Below, one piece after another: positions 24,535 through 33,915 of a stretch of DNA of 64,000 nt; position 1 is the stretch's first letter, and the number at the start of each line of letters is the position of its first letter. Source of the stretch: Oscillibacter sp. GTDB lineage: Bacteria; Bacillota; Clostridia; Oscillospirales; Oscillospiraceae. The position numbers and the translations under genes are program-made. The stretch is taken from assembly GCA_003539495.1 (NCBI GenBank), contig DPPB01000033.1, forward strand, positions 27,659-91,658, written 5' to 3'. Below the pieces are notes generated by a model. The model had not been told where the DNA came from, ran no database searches, and was given only the letters and a program-made list of their open reading frames with translations.

Positions 24535-27021
24535 TTACTCCTCCGCAGACGGTGTCTGCCCCTCCGGGTCAGCCAGGGCCATGGAGATAACGCGGTCGCC
24601 CTCGGTCTTAAACCGCATGACGATGACGCCCTGGGTGGCGCGGCCTGCGGTGCGGATGTTCTGCACCGGTGTGCGGATGAGGATGCCGCTTTCAGTGACC
24701 AGCAGCAGATCCTCCGTGCCATCCACCACCTTGATGCCCACAATGGGGCCGGTCTTGTCGGTGACCATATAGTTGCGGATGCCCAGGCCGCCGCGGCTGG
24801 TGATGCGGTAGTCCTCCACGGGGGTACGCTTGCCATAGCCCCGTTCGGTGATGGTGAGGACGGTTTTGCCCTCCTCTGCCCGGGCGGCGCCCACCACATA
24901 GTCGCCCTCCCTTAGCCGGATGCCGCGCACGCCCACAGCCGTACGGCCCATGGGCCGCACATCGCTCTCGTGGAAGCGCACCGCCTGGCCGTCGTGGGTG
25001 GCGATGAGGATAAACTGCTCCCCATCCGTCTCCTGCACGCTGATGAGCTGGTCGCCCTCGTCCAGGGTCAGGGCGCGGATTCCGCTCTGGCGAATGTTCT
25101 TCAGCTGGTCCACAGGCAGCCGCTTCACGGTGCCGCTGCGGGTGGTCATAAAGAGGTACAGGGGCTTATCCTCCATCTCCCGGAAGTGGAGCATAGCCTG
25201 GACCTTCTCCCCGTTCTCCACCTGAATGACATTGACCATGTTGATGCCCTTGGCGGTTTTGCCGCTCTCGGGAATCTGATAGCCCTTCTTGCGGTAGACC
25301 TTACCGGTGTCGGTGAAAAAGAGGATATAGTCATGGGTGGACGCGGTGAACACCGACACCACCTCGTCCTCCTCCCGGGTGGACATGCCCTTCTTGCCCA
25401 TGCCGCCCTTGCTCTGGGCGGCGTACTCGCTGACGGGAGTGCGCTTAATATACCCGGCCTTGGTGAGGGTAAAGACGCACTGCTCCTCCTCGATCAGGTC
25501 CTCGATGTCGATCTCGTCCTCCACATCCTGGATCTCTGTCTTGCGCTCGTCGCCGAATTTTTCGGCCAGGGCGGACAGCTCCTCCTTGAGGATCTGCCGC
25601 ACCAGGGCGTCGTCGGACAGCACCCGGCGGAAGTAGGCGATCTTCTCCTCCAGGTCGTCGTACTCCTTCTGCAGCTTCTCCCGGTCGAGGCCCTGCAGGG
25701 CCTTCAGGCGCATATCCAAAATGGCCTGGGCCTGGACCTGGTCCAGCCCGAAGCGGGCCATCAGATTTTCCCGGGCATCGTCGTAGCTCTCCCGGATGAT
25801 CTTGATGACCTCGTCAATATTATCCTGTGCGATGAGCAGACCCTCCAGCAGGTGGGCCCGCTCCAGGGCCTTGTTCAGGTCGAACCTCGTGCGGCGGATG
25901 ATAATCTCCTCCTGGAAGGCCAGGTACTCGTCGATGATGTGCCGCAGGGACAGGATTTTCGGCTGCCGCTGGTTGTCCACCAGTGCCAGCATATTGATGG
26001 CGAAGGTGGTCTGCAGCTGAGACTGGGCAAACAGGCGGTTTAAGACCACCTGAGGATTGGCGTCCCGCTTCAGCTCAATGACGACGCGCATACCGTTGCG
26101 GTCGGACTCATCCCGGATGTCGGAAATCCCGTCCAGGCGCTTGTCCTCCACCTGCTCGGCGATGTTCTTAATGAGCATACGCTTGTTCACCTGGTAGGGC
26201 AGCTCCGTAATAACGATGCGGGTGCGGTCCTTGCCGAACTCCTCAAACTCGTGCCTTGCCCGAACCACCAGCCGGCCCCGGCCGGTGGCGTAAGCGGCCC
26301 GGATACCGCTGCGGCCCATGATAATACCCTTTGTGGGAAAATCGGGGCCCTTGATATGCTCCATGAGGTCTGCCAGGGTGGCGTCCGGGTCATCCAGCAC
26401 GCAGATGCACGCGCCGATGACCTCCCGCAGGTTGTGGGGCGGAATATTGGTGGCCATACCCACGGCAATGCCGGAGGAGCCGTTCACCAGCAGGTTGGGG
26501 AACCGGGCCGGAAGCACTCGTGGCTCCTTCCGGCTCTCGTCGAAGTTGGGGTCCCAGTCCACGGTGTCCTTTTCAATGTCCCGGAGCATCTCGTTGGAGA
26601 TTTTGGAGAGTCTTGCCTCGGTGTAGCGGTAGGCGGCGGCGGGGTCGCCGTCCACGGAGCCGAAGTTGCCGTGGCCGTCCACCAGCATGTAGCGCATGGA
26701 AAAGTCCTGGGCCAGACGCACCAGAGCGTCGTACACTGATGCATCGCCGTGGGGATGATACCGGCCCAGCACATCGCCCACGCAGGTGGCGGACTTCTTA
26801 AAGGGCCGGTCGGAGGTGAGGTTGTCCTCGTACATGGCGTAGAGAATACGCCGGTGGACGGGCTTCAGGCCGTCTCGCACGTCGGGCAGCGCCCGGCCCA
26901 CGATAACGGACATGGCGTACTCGATGTACGACTTCTCCATCTCCGGCACCAGGGGCGACTCCACAATGTGCTGCTGGGGATACCGGATCTCCTCCGGATC
27001 ATATTGGGGTTTTTTACTCAT
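24535..27021 (-). CDS. gyrA: DNA gyrase subunit A
   Basis: Breakage-reunion subunit of gyrase. The product has 828 residues. The winged-helix region carries RYHPHGDASVYDALVRLAQ, and the catalytic Tyr is in YRYTEARLSK. The six-bladed C-terminal wrapping domain begins near residue 510 with the box AAQSKGGMGKKGM, a diverged GyrA box. At the position of E. coli Ser83, the main quinolone contact, this protein has Ala, while the Asp87 equivalent is kept. It is the first gene after the repeats that separate it from gyrB. Confidence 0.96.
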   Translation of the reverse strand: MSKKPQYDPEEIRYPQQHIVESPLVPEMEKSYIEYAMSVIVGRALPDVRDGLKPVHRRILYAMYEDNLTSDRPFKKSATCVGDVLGRYHPHGDASVYDALVRLAQDFSMRYMLVDGHGNFGSVDGDPAAAYRYTEARLSKISNEMLRDIEKDTVDWDPNFDESRKEPRVLPARFPNLLVNGSSGIAVGMATNIPPHNLREVIGACICVLDDPDATLADLMEHIKGPDFPTKGIIMGRSGIRAAYATGRGRLVVRARHEFEEFGKDRTRIVITELPYQVNKRMLIKNIAEQVEDKRLDGISDIRDESDRNGMRVVIELKRDANPQVVLNRLFAQSQLQTTFAINMLALVDNQRQPKILSLRHIIDEYLAFQEEIIIRRTRFDLNKALERAHLLEGLLIAQDNIDEVIKIIRESYDDARENLMARFGLDQVQAQAILDMRLKALQGLDREKLQKEYDDLEEKIAYFRRVLSDDALVRQILKEELSALAEKFGDERKTEIQDVEDEIDIEDLIEEEQCVFTLTKAGYIKRTPVSEYAAQSKGGMGKKGMSTREEDEVVSVFTASTHDYILFFTDTGKVYRKKGYQIPESGKTAKGINMVNVIQVENGEKVQAMLHFREMEDKPLYLFMTTRSGTVKRLPVDQLKNIRQSGIRALTLDEGDQLISVQETDGEQFILIATHDGQAVRFHESDVRPMGRTAVGVRGIRLREGDYVVGAARAEEGKTVLTITERGYGKRTPVEDYRITSRGGLGIRNYMVTDKTGPIVGIKVVDGTEDLLLVTESGILIRTPVQNIRTAGRATQGVIVMRFKTEGDRVISMALADPEGQTPSAEE

Positions 27022-27099
27022 ATCGTTTCTCCTTTGTGAAAGGATTGGTTCATCGGATTTTATGGGATTGCGCAGGGCGAATGCGTGACAAAAAGTGCG

Positions 27100-27345
27100 G
27101 TAAAGCGGGGCGTCGGGGACGCCGCCCCCTACGGACTTCTGTCGCTAAACAGTGTGTAGGGGCCGATGCCTACATCGGCCCGGTGGCACCGTTTTTTTAA
27201 TCGTGCGTAGGGCGGCGTGCCCTCACGCCGCCGCAGGTGCGGTGGTTATCAGACGGCGGGCTGAGGGCAGCCCGCCCTACGGACCTCTATCTGTAAACGG
27301 TTTGTAGGGGAGGACGCCTCTGTCCGCCCGTTTTTTGGGGTAAAA
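27100..27345. repeat. B-type repeat cluster between gyrB and gyrA
   Basis: The 338-bp gap has no gene. Several imperfect palindromes of the CGTAGGGGCCGATGCCTACATCGGCCCG kind follow each other (about 27106-27132, 27156-27182, 27205-27228, 27255-27285, 27303-27330). Confidence 0.75.
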
Positions 27346-27359
27346 TTCTACGCCTTATT

Positions 27360-29300
27360 TTAGTAATCCAAATTCACCGCATATTTCGCCTTCTGCTCAA
27401 TGAACTCCTTCCGGGGCTCCACCTTTTCGCCCATAAGCACCGTAAAGGTGGCGTCGGCGGCCACGGCGTCGTCCAGGGTTATGCGGCGCAGAGTCCTCTT
27501 CTCCGGGTCCATAGTGGTCTCCCACAGCTCGTGGGGATTCATCTCGCCCAGGCCCTTGAAGCGGCTGATGTCCACCTTGGCATCGGGATTATCCCCCCGG
27601 AGCAGGGCGGAGACCGCATCCCGCTCCTCGTCGGAGTAGGCGACCCGGGTCTGCTTGCCCCGGCTCAGCTTATACAGCGGCGGAACCGCCGAATACACAT
27701 ATCCGTTCTCGATGAGCGGCCGCATGAAGCGGAAAAAGAAGGTCAGCAGCAGCGTGCGGATATGCGCGCCGTCCACATCGGCATCGGCCATGATGATGAT
27801 TTTGTGATAGCGGAGCTTGTCGGCGTCGAACTCGTCGCCGATGCCCGCCCCCAGGGCGGTGATGACGGGCTGGAGCTTGTCGTTTCCGTAGACCTTATCC
27901 GCCCGGGCCTTTTCCACGTTGAGCATCTTACCCCACAGGGGGAGAATGGCCTGGAAGCGGGAGTCGCGCCCTTGGGTGGCGGAGCCTCCTGCGGAGTCGC
28001 CCTCCACGATGTAAAGCTCTGTCAGCTCCGGGTTATTTTCATTGCAGTCCCGGAGCTTGTCGGGCATGGCCGCACCGCCTAAGGCCGTCTTGCGCCGGAT
28101 GGATTCCCGGGCCTTCCGGGCGGCCTCCCGGGCACGGTTGGCGGTGAGGGCCTTGTCCAAAATGGTCCGGGCCACCGCCGGATGCTCCTCCATGTATACC
28201 GCCAGCTGGTCGGATACGATGCCGTCCACCAGGGTGCGGATGTAGGCGTTACCCAGCTTGTCCTTGGTCTGCCCCTCGAACTGGGCCTCCGTCAGCTTCA
28301 CGGAGATCACCGCCGCGATGCCCTCCCGGCAATCCTCGCCGGAGACCTTGTCGTCCCCGTCCTTGAGCATCCCGTATTTGGTGCCGTAGGCGTTCAGCAC
28401 CCGGGTCAGCGCCGCCTTGAAGCCGGTTTCGTGCATACCGCCGCCGGGGGTATGGATGTCGTTGGCAAAGGAGACCAGGGTCTCGTTGTAGCCGTCGTTA
28501 TATTGCAGGGCGATCTCCGCCGTGGAGTCCCCCTTGGCGCCGGAGAGGTAGATGACCTCCTGGTGCAGGGGGGTCTTGTTGCGGTTGAGGTAGGTCACAT
28601 ACTCCCGTATGCCCCCCTCGTAGCACATGGTCTCCCCCTGCTCGCTGCCGGGCCGGGCATCGGTGATGGTGATGCGCAGCCCCGCATTCAGAAACGCCTG
28701 CTCCCGCATACGGGTGTGGAGGATGTCATAGTCATACACCAGGGTGTCAAACACCTCCGGATCGGGCTTGAAGGTGACGGTGGTGCCGGTGCGGTCTGTG
28801 TCGCCGATGATCTTCATCTCCTGGGTGATGTCGCCCCGGGAGAATTTCATCTCATAAATGTGGCCGTTTTTGTAAACCTGCACCTCCAGCCACTCCGACA
28901 GGGCATTCACCACGGAGGCGCCCACGCCATGAAGGCCGCCGGAGACCTTATAGCCCCCGCCGCCGAACTTGCCGCCGGCGTGGAGCACGGTGTAAACCAC
29001 CTCCAGGGCAGGCCGTCCGGTCTGGGGCTGGATGTCCACGGGGATGCCGCGTCCGTTATCGGTAACGGTGATGGTATCGCCTTCGTTGATGGTCACGGTG
29101 ATGTCCGTGCAGTAGCCGGCCAGGGCCTCGTCGATGGCGTTGTCCACGATCTCGTACACCAGGTGGTGCAGGCCAGAGGAGGAGGTAGAGCCGATGTACA
29201 TACCGGGCCGCTTACGCACGGCCTCCAGGCCCTCCAGCACTTGGATCTCCGAGGCATCATATTCCGTATCCACGGCGATGACTTTTTCCAGTTCTGACAT
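27360..29300 (-). CDS. gyrB: DNA gyrase subunit B
   Basis: ATPase subunit of gyrase. The product has 646 residues. The GHKL ATP site has EIVDNAIDE and DNGRGIP, the glycine lid is GGLHGVGASVVNALS, and the TOPRIM domain has EGDSAGG and DADVDGAHI. PLWGKMLNVEKAR and the tail motif TMDPEKRTLRRITLDDA are present. It lies in the conserved dnaA-dnaN-yaaA-recF-remB-gyrB-gyrA order, transcribed away from the origin. Confidence 0.97.
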   Translation of the reverse strand: MSELEKVIAVDTEYDASEIQVLEGLEAVRKRPGMYIGSTSSSGLHHLVYEIVDNAIDEALAGYCTDITVTINEGDTITVTDNGRGIPVDIQPQTGRPALEVVYTVLHAGGKFGGGGYKVSGGLHGVGASVVNALSEWLEVQVYKNGHIYEMKFSRGDITQEMKIIGDTDRTGTTVTFKPDPEVFDTLVYDYDILHTRMREQAFLNAGLRITITDARPGSEQGETMCYEGGIREYVTYLNRNKTPLHQEVIYLSGAKGDSTAEIALQYNDGYNETLVSFANDIHTPGGGMHETGFKAALTRVLNAYGTKYGMLKDGDDKVSGEDCREGIAAVISVKLTEAQFEGQTKDKLGNAYIRTLVDGIVSDQLAVYMEEHPAVARTILDKALTANRAREAARKARESIRRKTALGGAAMPDKLRDCNENNPELTELYIVEGDSAGGSATQGRDSRFQAILPLWGKMLNVEKARADKVYGNDKLQPVITALGAGIGDEFDADKLRYHKIIIMADADVDGAHIRTLLLTFFFRFMRPLIENGYVYSAVPPLYKLSRGKQTRVAYSDEERDAVSALLRGDNPDAKVDISRFKGLGEMNPHELWETTMDPEKRTLRRITLDDAVAADATFTVLMGEKVEPRKEFIEQKAKYAVNLDY

Positions 29301-29369
29301 AAATCCTATCCTTTCTCAAGGGAAGATGATCTTCCGCTGTATTTACATAACAAAGACGGGGGTGAAAAC

Positions 29370-29600
29370 GATGTGGAGCGGCGGGGCGATGCTCACATCG
29401 CCCCCTACGAAATTCTGTCGTTATACAGTGTGTAGGGCCCGATGCAGGCATCGGCCCGCCCGGGCTTATACCGCACCTCTTGTTAACGGTGTCATTGCGA
29501 AGCCAGTGTTCGCAATTGCTTCGCAATCCGTTCTCCTCGTCCCTTGTGCAAGGGTATTACGGATTCCCACGACCAGTCTGCGGACTGGTCTCGGAATGAC
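29370..29600. repeat. A- and B-type repeats between remB and gyrB
   Basis: The 354-bp gap has no gene. B palindromes lie at about 29383-29405 and 29432-29458. A element halves (GTCATTGCGAAGCCAG and CGACCAGTCTGCGGACTGGTC ... GGAATGACA) lie at about 29491-29600. Confidence 0.7.
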
Positions 29601-29654
29601 ATTGTAATTTACAAGGTGTGCGTAGGATCAAACAACTCTGCCCGCCCGGCGCTC

Positions 29655-29912
29655 CTACTCTCCCCTGCTCCGCTTCTGCAGGGTCTGGGGATTCAGCTGC
29701 GAAATATACACGATCTGCCGGTGGTACGGGTGGTCGCACACCAAAAAGGACTTGGGGATGTCCTCCGTCACCGGCACCACCACACCCTCTCGCTCCGCTT
29801 TTTCCAAAAATTCCCGGGTGCGCCTCGACTGGGAGGTAATGTCCAGGTCGAATATGCCGATGATCCGCTTTTCCGGGATCATGGCATTCTGCCCGATATG
29901 CAGATAGCTCAC
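29655..29912 (-). CDS. remB: Extracellular matrix regulator RemB (DUF370 family)
   Basis: The 85-residue protein of the RemB/YaaB branch of DUF370: GQNAMIPEKRIIGIFDLDITSQSRRTREFL. In Bacillus, RemA and RemB act in biofilm-matrix gene control; RemB's own role is less clear. It starts within the end of recF (4-bp ATGA overlap) and lies in the same position as yaaB in Bacillus, between recF and gyrB. Confidence 0.88.
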   Translation of the reverse strand: MSYLHIGQNAMIPEKRIIGIFDLDITSQSRRTREFLEKAEREGVVVPVTEDIPKSFLVCDHPYHRQIVYISQLNPQTLQKRSRGE

Positions 29913-31015
29913 AAAAGCACCTCCCCGTTTTGGATGTGAAACAGCCGCCCCGCCTGCAGGCGGTCCAGCCGGTCGTTTTCGCAGCAGGTGATGAACACCT
30001 GACCGCCGGAAATGCGATTTAATACATACTCCTGCCGCTTGGGGTCCAGCTCCGACAGCACATCGTCCAGCAGCATCACCGGGTACTCCCCCACGGCGCT
30101 GCGGTGTATCTCCCGGTCAGCTAATTTCAGCGACAGCGCCGCCGTGCGTACCTGCCCCTGGGAGCAGAACTGCCTGGCGCTCCTTCCGTTTACCTCTACG
30201 ATAAAGTCATCCTTATGGGGCCCCGACAGGCACAGCCCCGAGGCAAGCTCCGCATGATAATGGCTCTCCTGGTGCTCGCGTAAATTCCGGGCGATGTCCT
30301 CTGTCTTGGCAAAGGGATCCAAAACGGTTTTCACCGTCTCATAGCCCAGGGTCAATTTTTCCCGTCCGCCGCTGCAATCCTCGTGGGCCGGGGCAGCGTA
30401 GCCCTCCAGCGCCCGGCAATACCGGGCCCGGTAATAGATAAGGATGGCTCCCACCCGGCACATGCGCTCGTTAAAGTCCGGCAGCATGGCCAGCAGCCCC
30501 GGATTATCCTCCCGGTCCCGCAGGATACGGGTCTTGTGCTCATAAAGCCGATGATACTCCGCCAAGGCCTGGGCGTATCGGGGCCGCAGCTGGCACAGGG
30601 ATTGATCCATGAATTTTCGCCGGGCCGCCGCCCCCTCCCGAATGAGAAACAGATCCTCCGGGCAAAAGAAAACCGTGTGCAGCACGTCGGACAGCTCTGC
30701 GGCGTTTTTGGCCGCAACGCCGTTGACGGTCATTTTCCGCCGCCGGCCGGCCTGCAAGGTAATGTCCGTCACAAACTCTCTGTCCCGGGAGAAAATTTTC
30801 CCGGTAATGCGGGCCTGCTGTCCGTCAAAGGTTATAAGCTCCCGGTCACTTCTTGTCCGGGGAGACTTGCCGCAGGAGAGATAAACTATAGCCTCCAGGA
30901 GGTTCGTTTTTCCCTGGGCGTTCTCCCCGTGGATGACGTTGCAGGCCGGGTCAAAGGCCAGGGTCTGCTCCCGGTAGTTGCGAAAGCCCACCAGGGTCAA
31001 GCTATTGATCTGCAT
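29909..31015 (-). CDS. recF: DNA replication and repair protein RecF
   Basis: SMC-like ATPase that helps load RecA at gaps. The product has 368 residues. Walker A is GENAQGKTNLLEA (about 30-42), the signature is SGPHKDDF, and the Walker B is VMLLDDVLSELD. It is usual length. Its start overlaps the end of the S4-domain gene by 14 bp and its end overlaps remB by 4 bp, a tightly coupled operon. Confidence 0.95.
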   Translation of the reverse strand: MQINSLTLVGFRNYREQTLAFDPACNVIHGENAQGKTNLLEAIVYLSCGKSPRTRSDRELITFDGQQARITGKIFSRDREFVTDITLQAGRRRKMTVNGVAAKNAAELSDVLHTVFFCPEDLFLIREGAAARRKFMDQSLCQLRPRYAQALAEYHRLYEHKTRILRDREDNPGLLAMLPDFNERMCRVGAILIYYRARYCRALEGYAAPAHEDCSGGREKLTLGYETVKTVLDPFAKTEDIARNLREHQESHYHAELASGLCLSGPHKDDFIVEVNGRSARQFCSQGQVRTAALSLKLADREIHRSAVGEYPVMLLDDVLSELDPKRQEYVLNRISGGQVFITCCENDRLDRLQAGRLFHIQNGEVLL

Positions 31016-31220
31016 ATTTTACGCCGTAGTCGGCCCCATCAAAGGTCACGGTGTCACCGGGGCGGATTTTTTTACCCCGCTGGGTGCAGACATCGCCGTT
31101 TACCAGCACAGCTCCCTCCTGCACCTCTATTTTCGCCTCGCCGCCGGTGGACACCGCGTCCGCCAGCTTCAGCAGATCCTGCAATTTGATAAATTCCGTT
31201 GTAATGGTCACGATTTTCAT
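31002..31220 (-). CDS. yaaA: S4-domain RNA-binding protein (YaaA/RlbA family)
   Basis: The 72-residue protein is nearly all S4 domain (FIKLQDLLKLADAVSTGGEAK ... GEVCTQRGKKIRPGDTV-like ending). In Bacillus the equivalent gene between dnaN and recF is linked to ribosome maturation. It lies in exactly that position, 12 bp after dnaN, and overlaps recF. Confidence 0.9.
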   Translation of the reverse strand: MKIVTITTEFIKLQDLLKLADAVSTGGEAKIEVQEGAVLVNGDVCTQRGKKIRPGDTVTFDGADYGVKYADQ

Positions 31221-31232
31221 ATTTTCCGCTCC

Positions 31233-32342
31233 TTACGCCTTCAGCCGCACCGGCAGCACCATATAAAGAAAGCTGTCGCCGCCGTCCACAGGGGTCATGA
31301 CGCAGGGGCTGATGCCGGTATTCAGCTCCATTACCACCTGATCCGCCGGGGCAAAGCGCAGGGCGTCCATAAGATAGCGGTTGTTGAAGCCAATTTCCAG
31401 GCCCTGGCCGTCCCCCTCCACAGGGCACACGTCCGTTGCCTCGCCGTTGCCGGTCTTGGCGGACATGGTGATGCAGCCGCTGCCCATAATGCAGCGGACA
31501 GGGCTTTTCAGCTTCTCGCTGATAACCACGCTCACCCGGTCCAGGCTGCTGAGCATGGTCTTGCTGTCCACGGTGAGGCGGATGGGATTGTTCCGGGGGA
31601 TGGCGTTCTTGTAGTCCAGGAAATCCCCCTCCAGCTTCCGGCAGATGAGCTGGGTAGAGCCGGTTTCAAACAGCAGGTGACGCTTTCCAAGCATCACGGT
31701 GATAGCCTCCTCGCTGTCCTCGCAAATCTTCTCCACCTCGTTTAAGGCGCTGCCGGGGCATACAAAGCGGAAGGCGCCGCCCTCCAGCTGCTCTATCTTC
31801 TCCCGGCGCAGAGCCAGGCGAAAGCCGTCCACGGACACCACCGTTACCCCATCGATGCCCACCTCAAAGAGGGAGCCGGTGTGGATGGGGCGGTTTTCGT
31901 TGGTAGAAACGGCGAAGGAGGTCTGGTTGATCATAGCCTTCAGGATCCCCTGCTGCACGGTCATGGAGTAGTCGCTCTCCACCTCGGGCATCTCCGGATA
32001 ATCATCGGCAGACAGGCCCAGAATCTCGAACCGGGCGTCCCCGCAGGTGAGGGTGACCATGAATTTTTCATCCGCAGAGAAAACGATGACGTCATCGGGC
32101 ATTTTCCGGATGATGTCGCCGAACAGCCGGGAGTTGAGCACGATACGTCCGCCCTCCCGGATATCGGCCTCCAGCCGGGTGCGGATGCCGGTCTGCATGT
32201 TGTAGCCGGACAGGGTCAGCACGTCCGTCCCCTCCAGCAGCAGCCCCTCCAGAGCGGGGATGGAGCTTTTGGTGGCCACGGTGCGGGAGGCGGTATTCAC
32301 GGCGAGCTGCAGCAGCGCCTTTTCGCAGGAGAATTTCAGCAT
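31233..32342 (-). CDS. dnaN: DNA polymerase III beta subunit (sliding clamp)
   Basis: Ring-shaped processivity factor. The product is 369 residues with three repeated clamp domains. Family segments seen include MLKFSCEKALLQLAVNTASRTV, SSIPALEGLLLE and the C-terminal GDGQGLEIGFNNRYLMDAL and VMTPVDGGDSFLYMVLPVRL. ATG at 32342 is chosen over 32351 and the longer frame to 32402, because AAAGGA is then 8 bp away and the N-terminus matches the family. Confidence 0.96.
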   Translation of the reverse strand: MLKFSCEKALLQLAVNTASRTVATKSSIPALEGLLLEGTDVLTLSGYNMQTGIRTRLEADIREGGRIVLNSRLFGDIIRKMPDDVIVFSADEKFMVTLTCGDARFEILGLSADDYPEMPEVESDYSMTVQQGILKAMINQTSFAVSTNENRPIHTGSLFEVGIDGVTVVSVDGFRLALRREKIEQLEGGAFRFVCPGSALNEVEKICEDSEEAITVMLGKRHLLFETGSTQLICRKLEGDFLDYKNAIPRNNPIRLTVDSKTMLSSLDRVSVVISEKLKSPVRCIMGSGCITMSAKTGNGEATDVCPVEGDGQGLEIGFNNRYLMDALRFAPADQVVMELNTGISPCVMTPVDGGDSFLYMVLPVRLKA

Positions 32343-32592
32343 CTGGATCATCCTTTCTTTTTTTCCGAAAAATCCCGCGCATATTTTATGCGCACAGAAC
32401 ATAAGCTAAGTATTTTTTAGTAACAGTAGTCGTAGGGAAAACAATTGTGGAAAAAGTAAGCAAAGCCGCGAAACGGCTCGTTTTTTTCTCCACATAGGGG
32501 CGGGGAAAATATCCACAGGTTTCCACGGATAATTGGGTAAAAACGGAAGGTTCCCACTTTTCCACAGATAGTTCACAAGCTATGTGGAGAAA
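32343..32592. other. Replication origin: dnaA-dnaN interval with DnaA boxes and DnaA-trio-like run
   Basis: DnaA-box-like 9-mers are at 32446-32454 (TTTTCCACA, complement), 32486-32494 (TTCTCCACA), 32509-32517 (ATATCCACA), 32558-32566 (TTTTCCACA) and 32583-32591 (TTCTCCACA, complement). Next to the leftmost box lies TAG TAA CAG TAG TCG TAG (32418-32435), a run of trinucleotides like the DnaA-trios of Bacillus, then AT-rich sequence toward dnaN. Order (dnaA, boxes, trios, dnaN) matches the Bacillus unwinding side. Gene strands also diverge at this locus. Confidence 0.8.
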
Positions 32593-33915
32593 TTACCCCC
32601 GGGCGCTGTTATTGATATTGGTGGTGATCTGCTTCACGGTTTCGGCAAAGGCCGGGTCGGAGCGCATCTGCTTTTCCACCTTGTCCAGGGAATGCAGCAC
32701 CGTGGTGTGGTCCCTGTCGCCGAACTCCTTGCCGATGTCCACCAGATTCATGCAGATCATCCGCCGCATGAGGTACATGGCGATCTGCCGGGCGTTGACC
32801 ACCTCCCGGCCCCGGCTCTGGCCCCGGAGCACATCCTCGTCAATGTGATAGGTGGAGCAGATGAAGTCCACCACTGCCTGGGCTGTGGGAATGTACTCGT
32901 TGTTTTTCTTGATCATATCCCGGATGGCCTTGAGGATGTCCTCCTGGCTCATGGTGCTGCCCATGAGGTCGTAATAGGCTAAGATTTTATTCAGGGTGCC
33001 CTCAATCTGCCGGACGTTGGCGGTGACGTTCTCTGCGATGAGGTAGGACACCGGATCTGACAGCTTCACCCCCAGCATGGCGGACTTGTTTTTTACGATG
33101 GCGAGGCGCGTCTCGTAGTCGGGGGGCGTCACGTCCACCATCAGGCCCCACTCAAAGCGGGTGCGCAGCCGGTCCTCCAGCTTGGTCATCTCCCGGGGCG
33201 GCCGGTCGGAGGTGAGAACGATCTGCTTGCCGGCCTCGTACAGGGAGTTGAAGGTGTGGAAGAACTCCTCCTGGGTCTGCTCCTTACCGGCGATGAACTG
33301 CACGTCGTCCACCAGCAGCAGTGTCGCCTGGCGGTATTTCTCCCGGAACTCGGCGTTTTTTCCCTCCCGGATGGAGGCCACCAGCTCGTTGGTAAAGTCG
33401 TCTCCCTTGATGTATACCACCTTGGCGTCCGGATAGTTCTGCTTTAGTCCGTGGGCGATGGCGTAGAGCAGATGGGTCTTGCCCAGGCCGGAGTCCCCGT
33501 AGATGAACAGGGGGTTATAGTTCACGCCCGGCCTGTCGGACACGGCGTGGGCGGCAGCGTAGGCCAGCTTGTTGCTGGGGCCCACTACATAGGTCTCGAA
33601 GGTGAACGTCCCGGAGTCCTCCAGGTCCCCCGGATAGTCGGGTTTGATGCCGTGATAGGCGGACAGCTGATCGTCGTTGAGGATCTTGATCTCAAAATCC
33701 GCGGAGAACAGATCCCGCAGGGCGTCCCGGATATAGGACAGAAACCGGGTCTCAATGGTTTTCTTCTTGAATTCGTTGCCGCAGTGCAGCACGAAAGCAG
33801 AATCCTCCATAGTGACCACGTCCACCTCGTCAAACCAGGTGTTGATGGTGGTGGGGGCCAGCTGCTGTGACATCTGCTGCAGCACGCTGCCCCATACATC
33901 GGTCAGTGAATTCAA
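32593..33915 (-). CDS. dnaA: Chromosomal replication initiator DnaA
   Basis: AAA+ initiator. The product has 440 residues with four domains: N-terminal helicase-loading domain, linker, ATPase with Walker A GDSGLGKTHLL and Walker B LLLVDDVQF, and DNA-binding domain with the signature FGDRDHTTVLHS near the end. The open frame runs upstream to 34023 without a good ATG. The best start is TTG 33915 (LNSLTDVWGSVL), with AGGGGAG 8 bp before (33924-33930). A TTG start would limit DnaA output. Confidence 0.95.
   Translation of the reverse strand: MNSLTDVWGSVLQQMSQQLAPTTINTWFDEVDVVTMEDSAFVLHCGNEFKKKTIETRFLSYIRDALRDLFSADFEIKILNDDQLSAYHGIKPDYPGDLEDSGTFTFETYVVGPSNKLAYAAAHAVSDRPGVNYNPLFIYGDSGLGKTHLLYAIAHGLKQNYPDAKVVYIKGDDFTNELVASIREGKNAEFREKYRQATLLLVDDVQFIAGKEQTQEEFFHTFNSLYEAGKQIVLTSDRPPREMTKLEDRLRTRFEWGLMVDVTPPDYETRLAIVKNKSAMLGVKLSDPVSYLIAENVTANVRQIEGTLNKILAYYDLMGSTMSQEDILKAIRDMIKKNNEYIPTAQAVVDFICSTYHIDEDVLRGQSRGREVVNARQIAMYLMRRMICMNLVDIGKEFGDRDHTTVLHSLDKVEKQMRSDPAFAETVKQITTNINNSARG

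Noticed and set aside
29930..29945. Possible fifth parS (GATGTGAAACAG) in the recF end
   Set aside because: Only one half-site matches; the left arm is absent.
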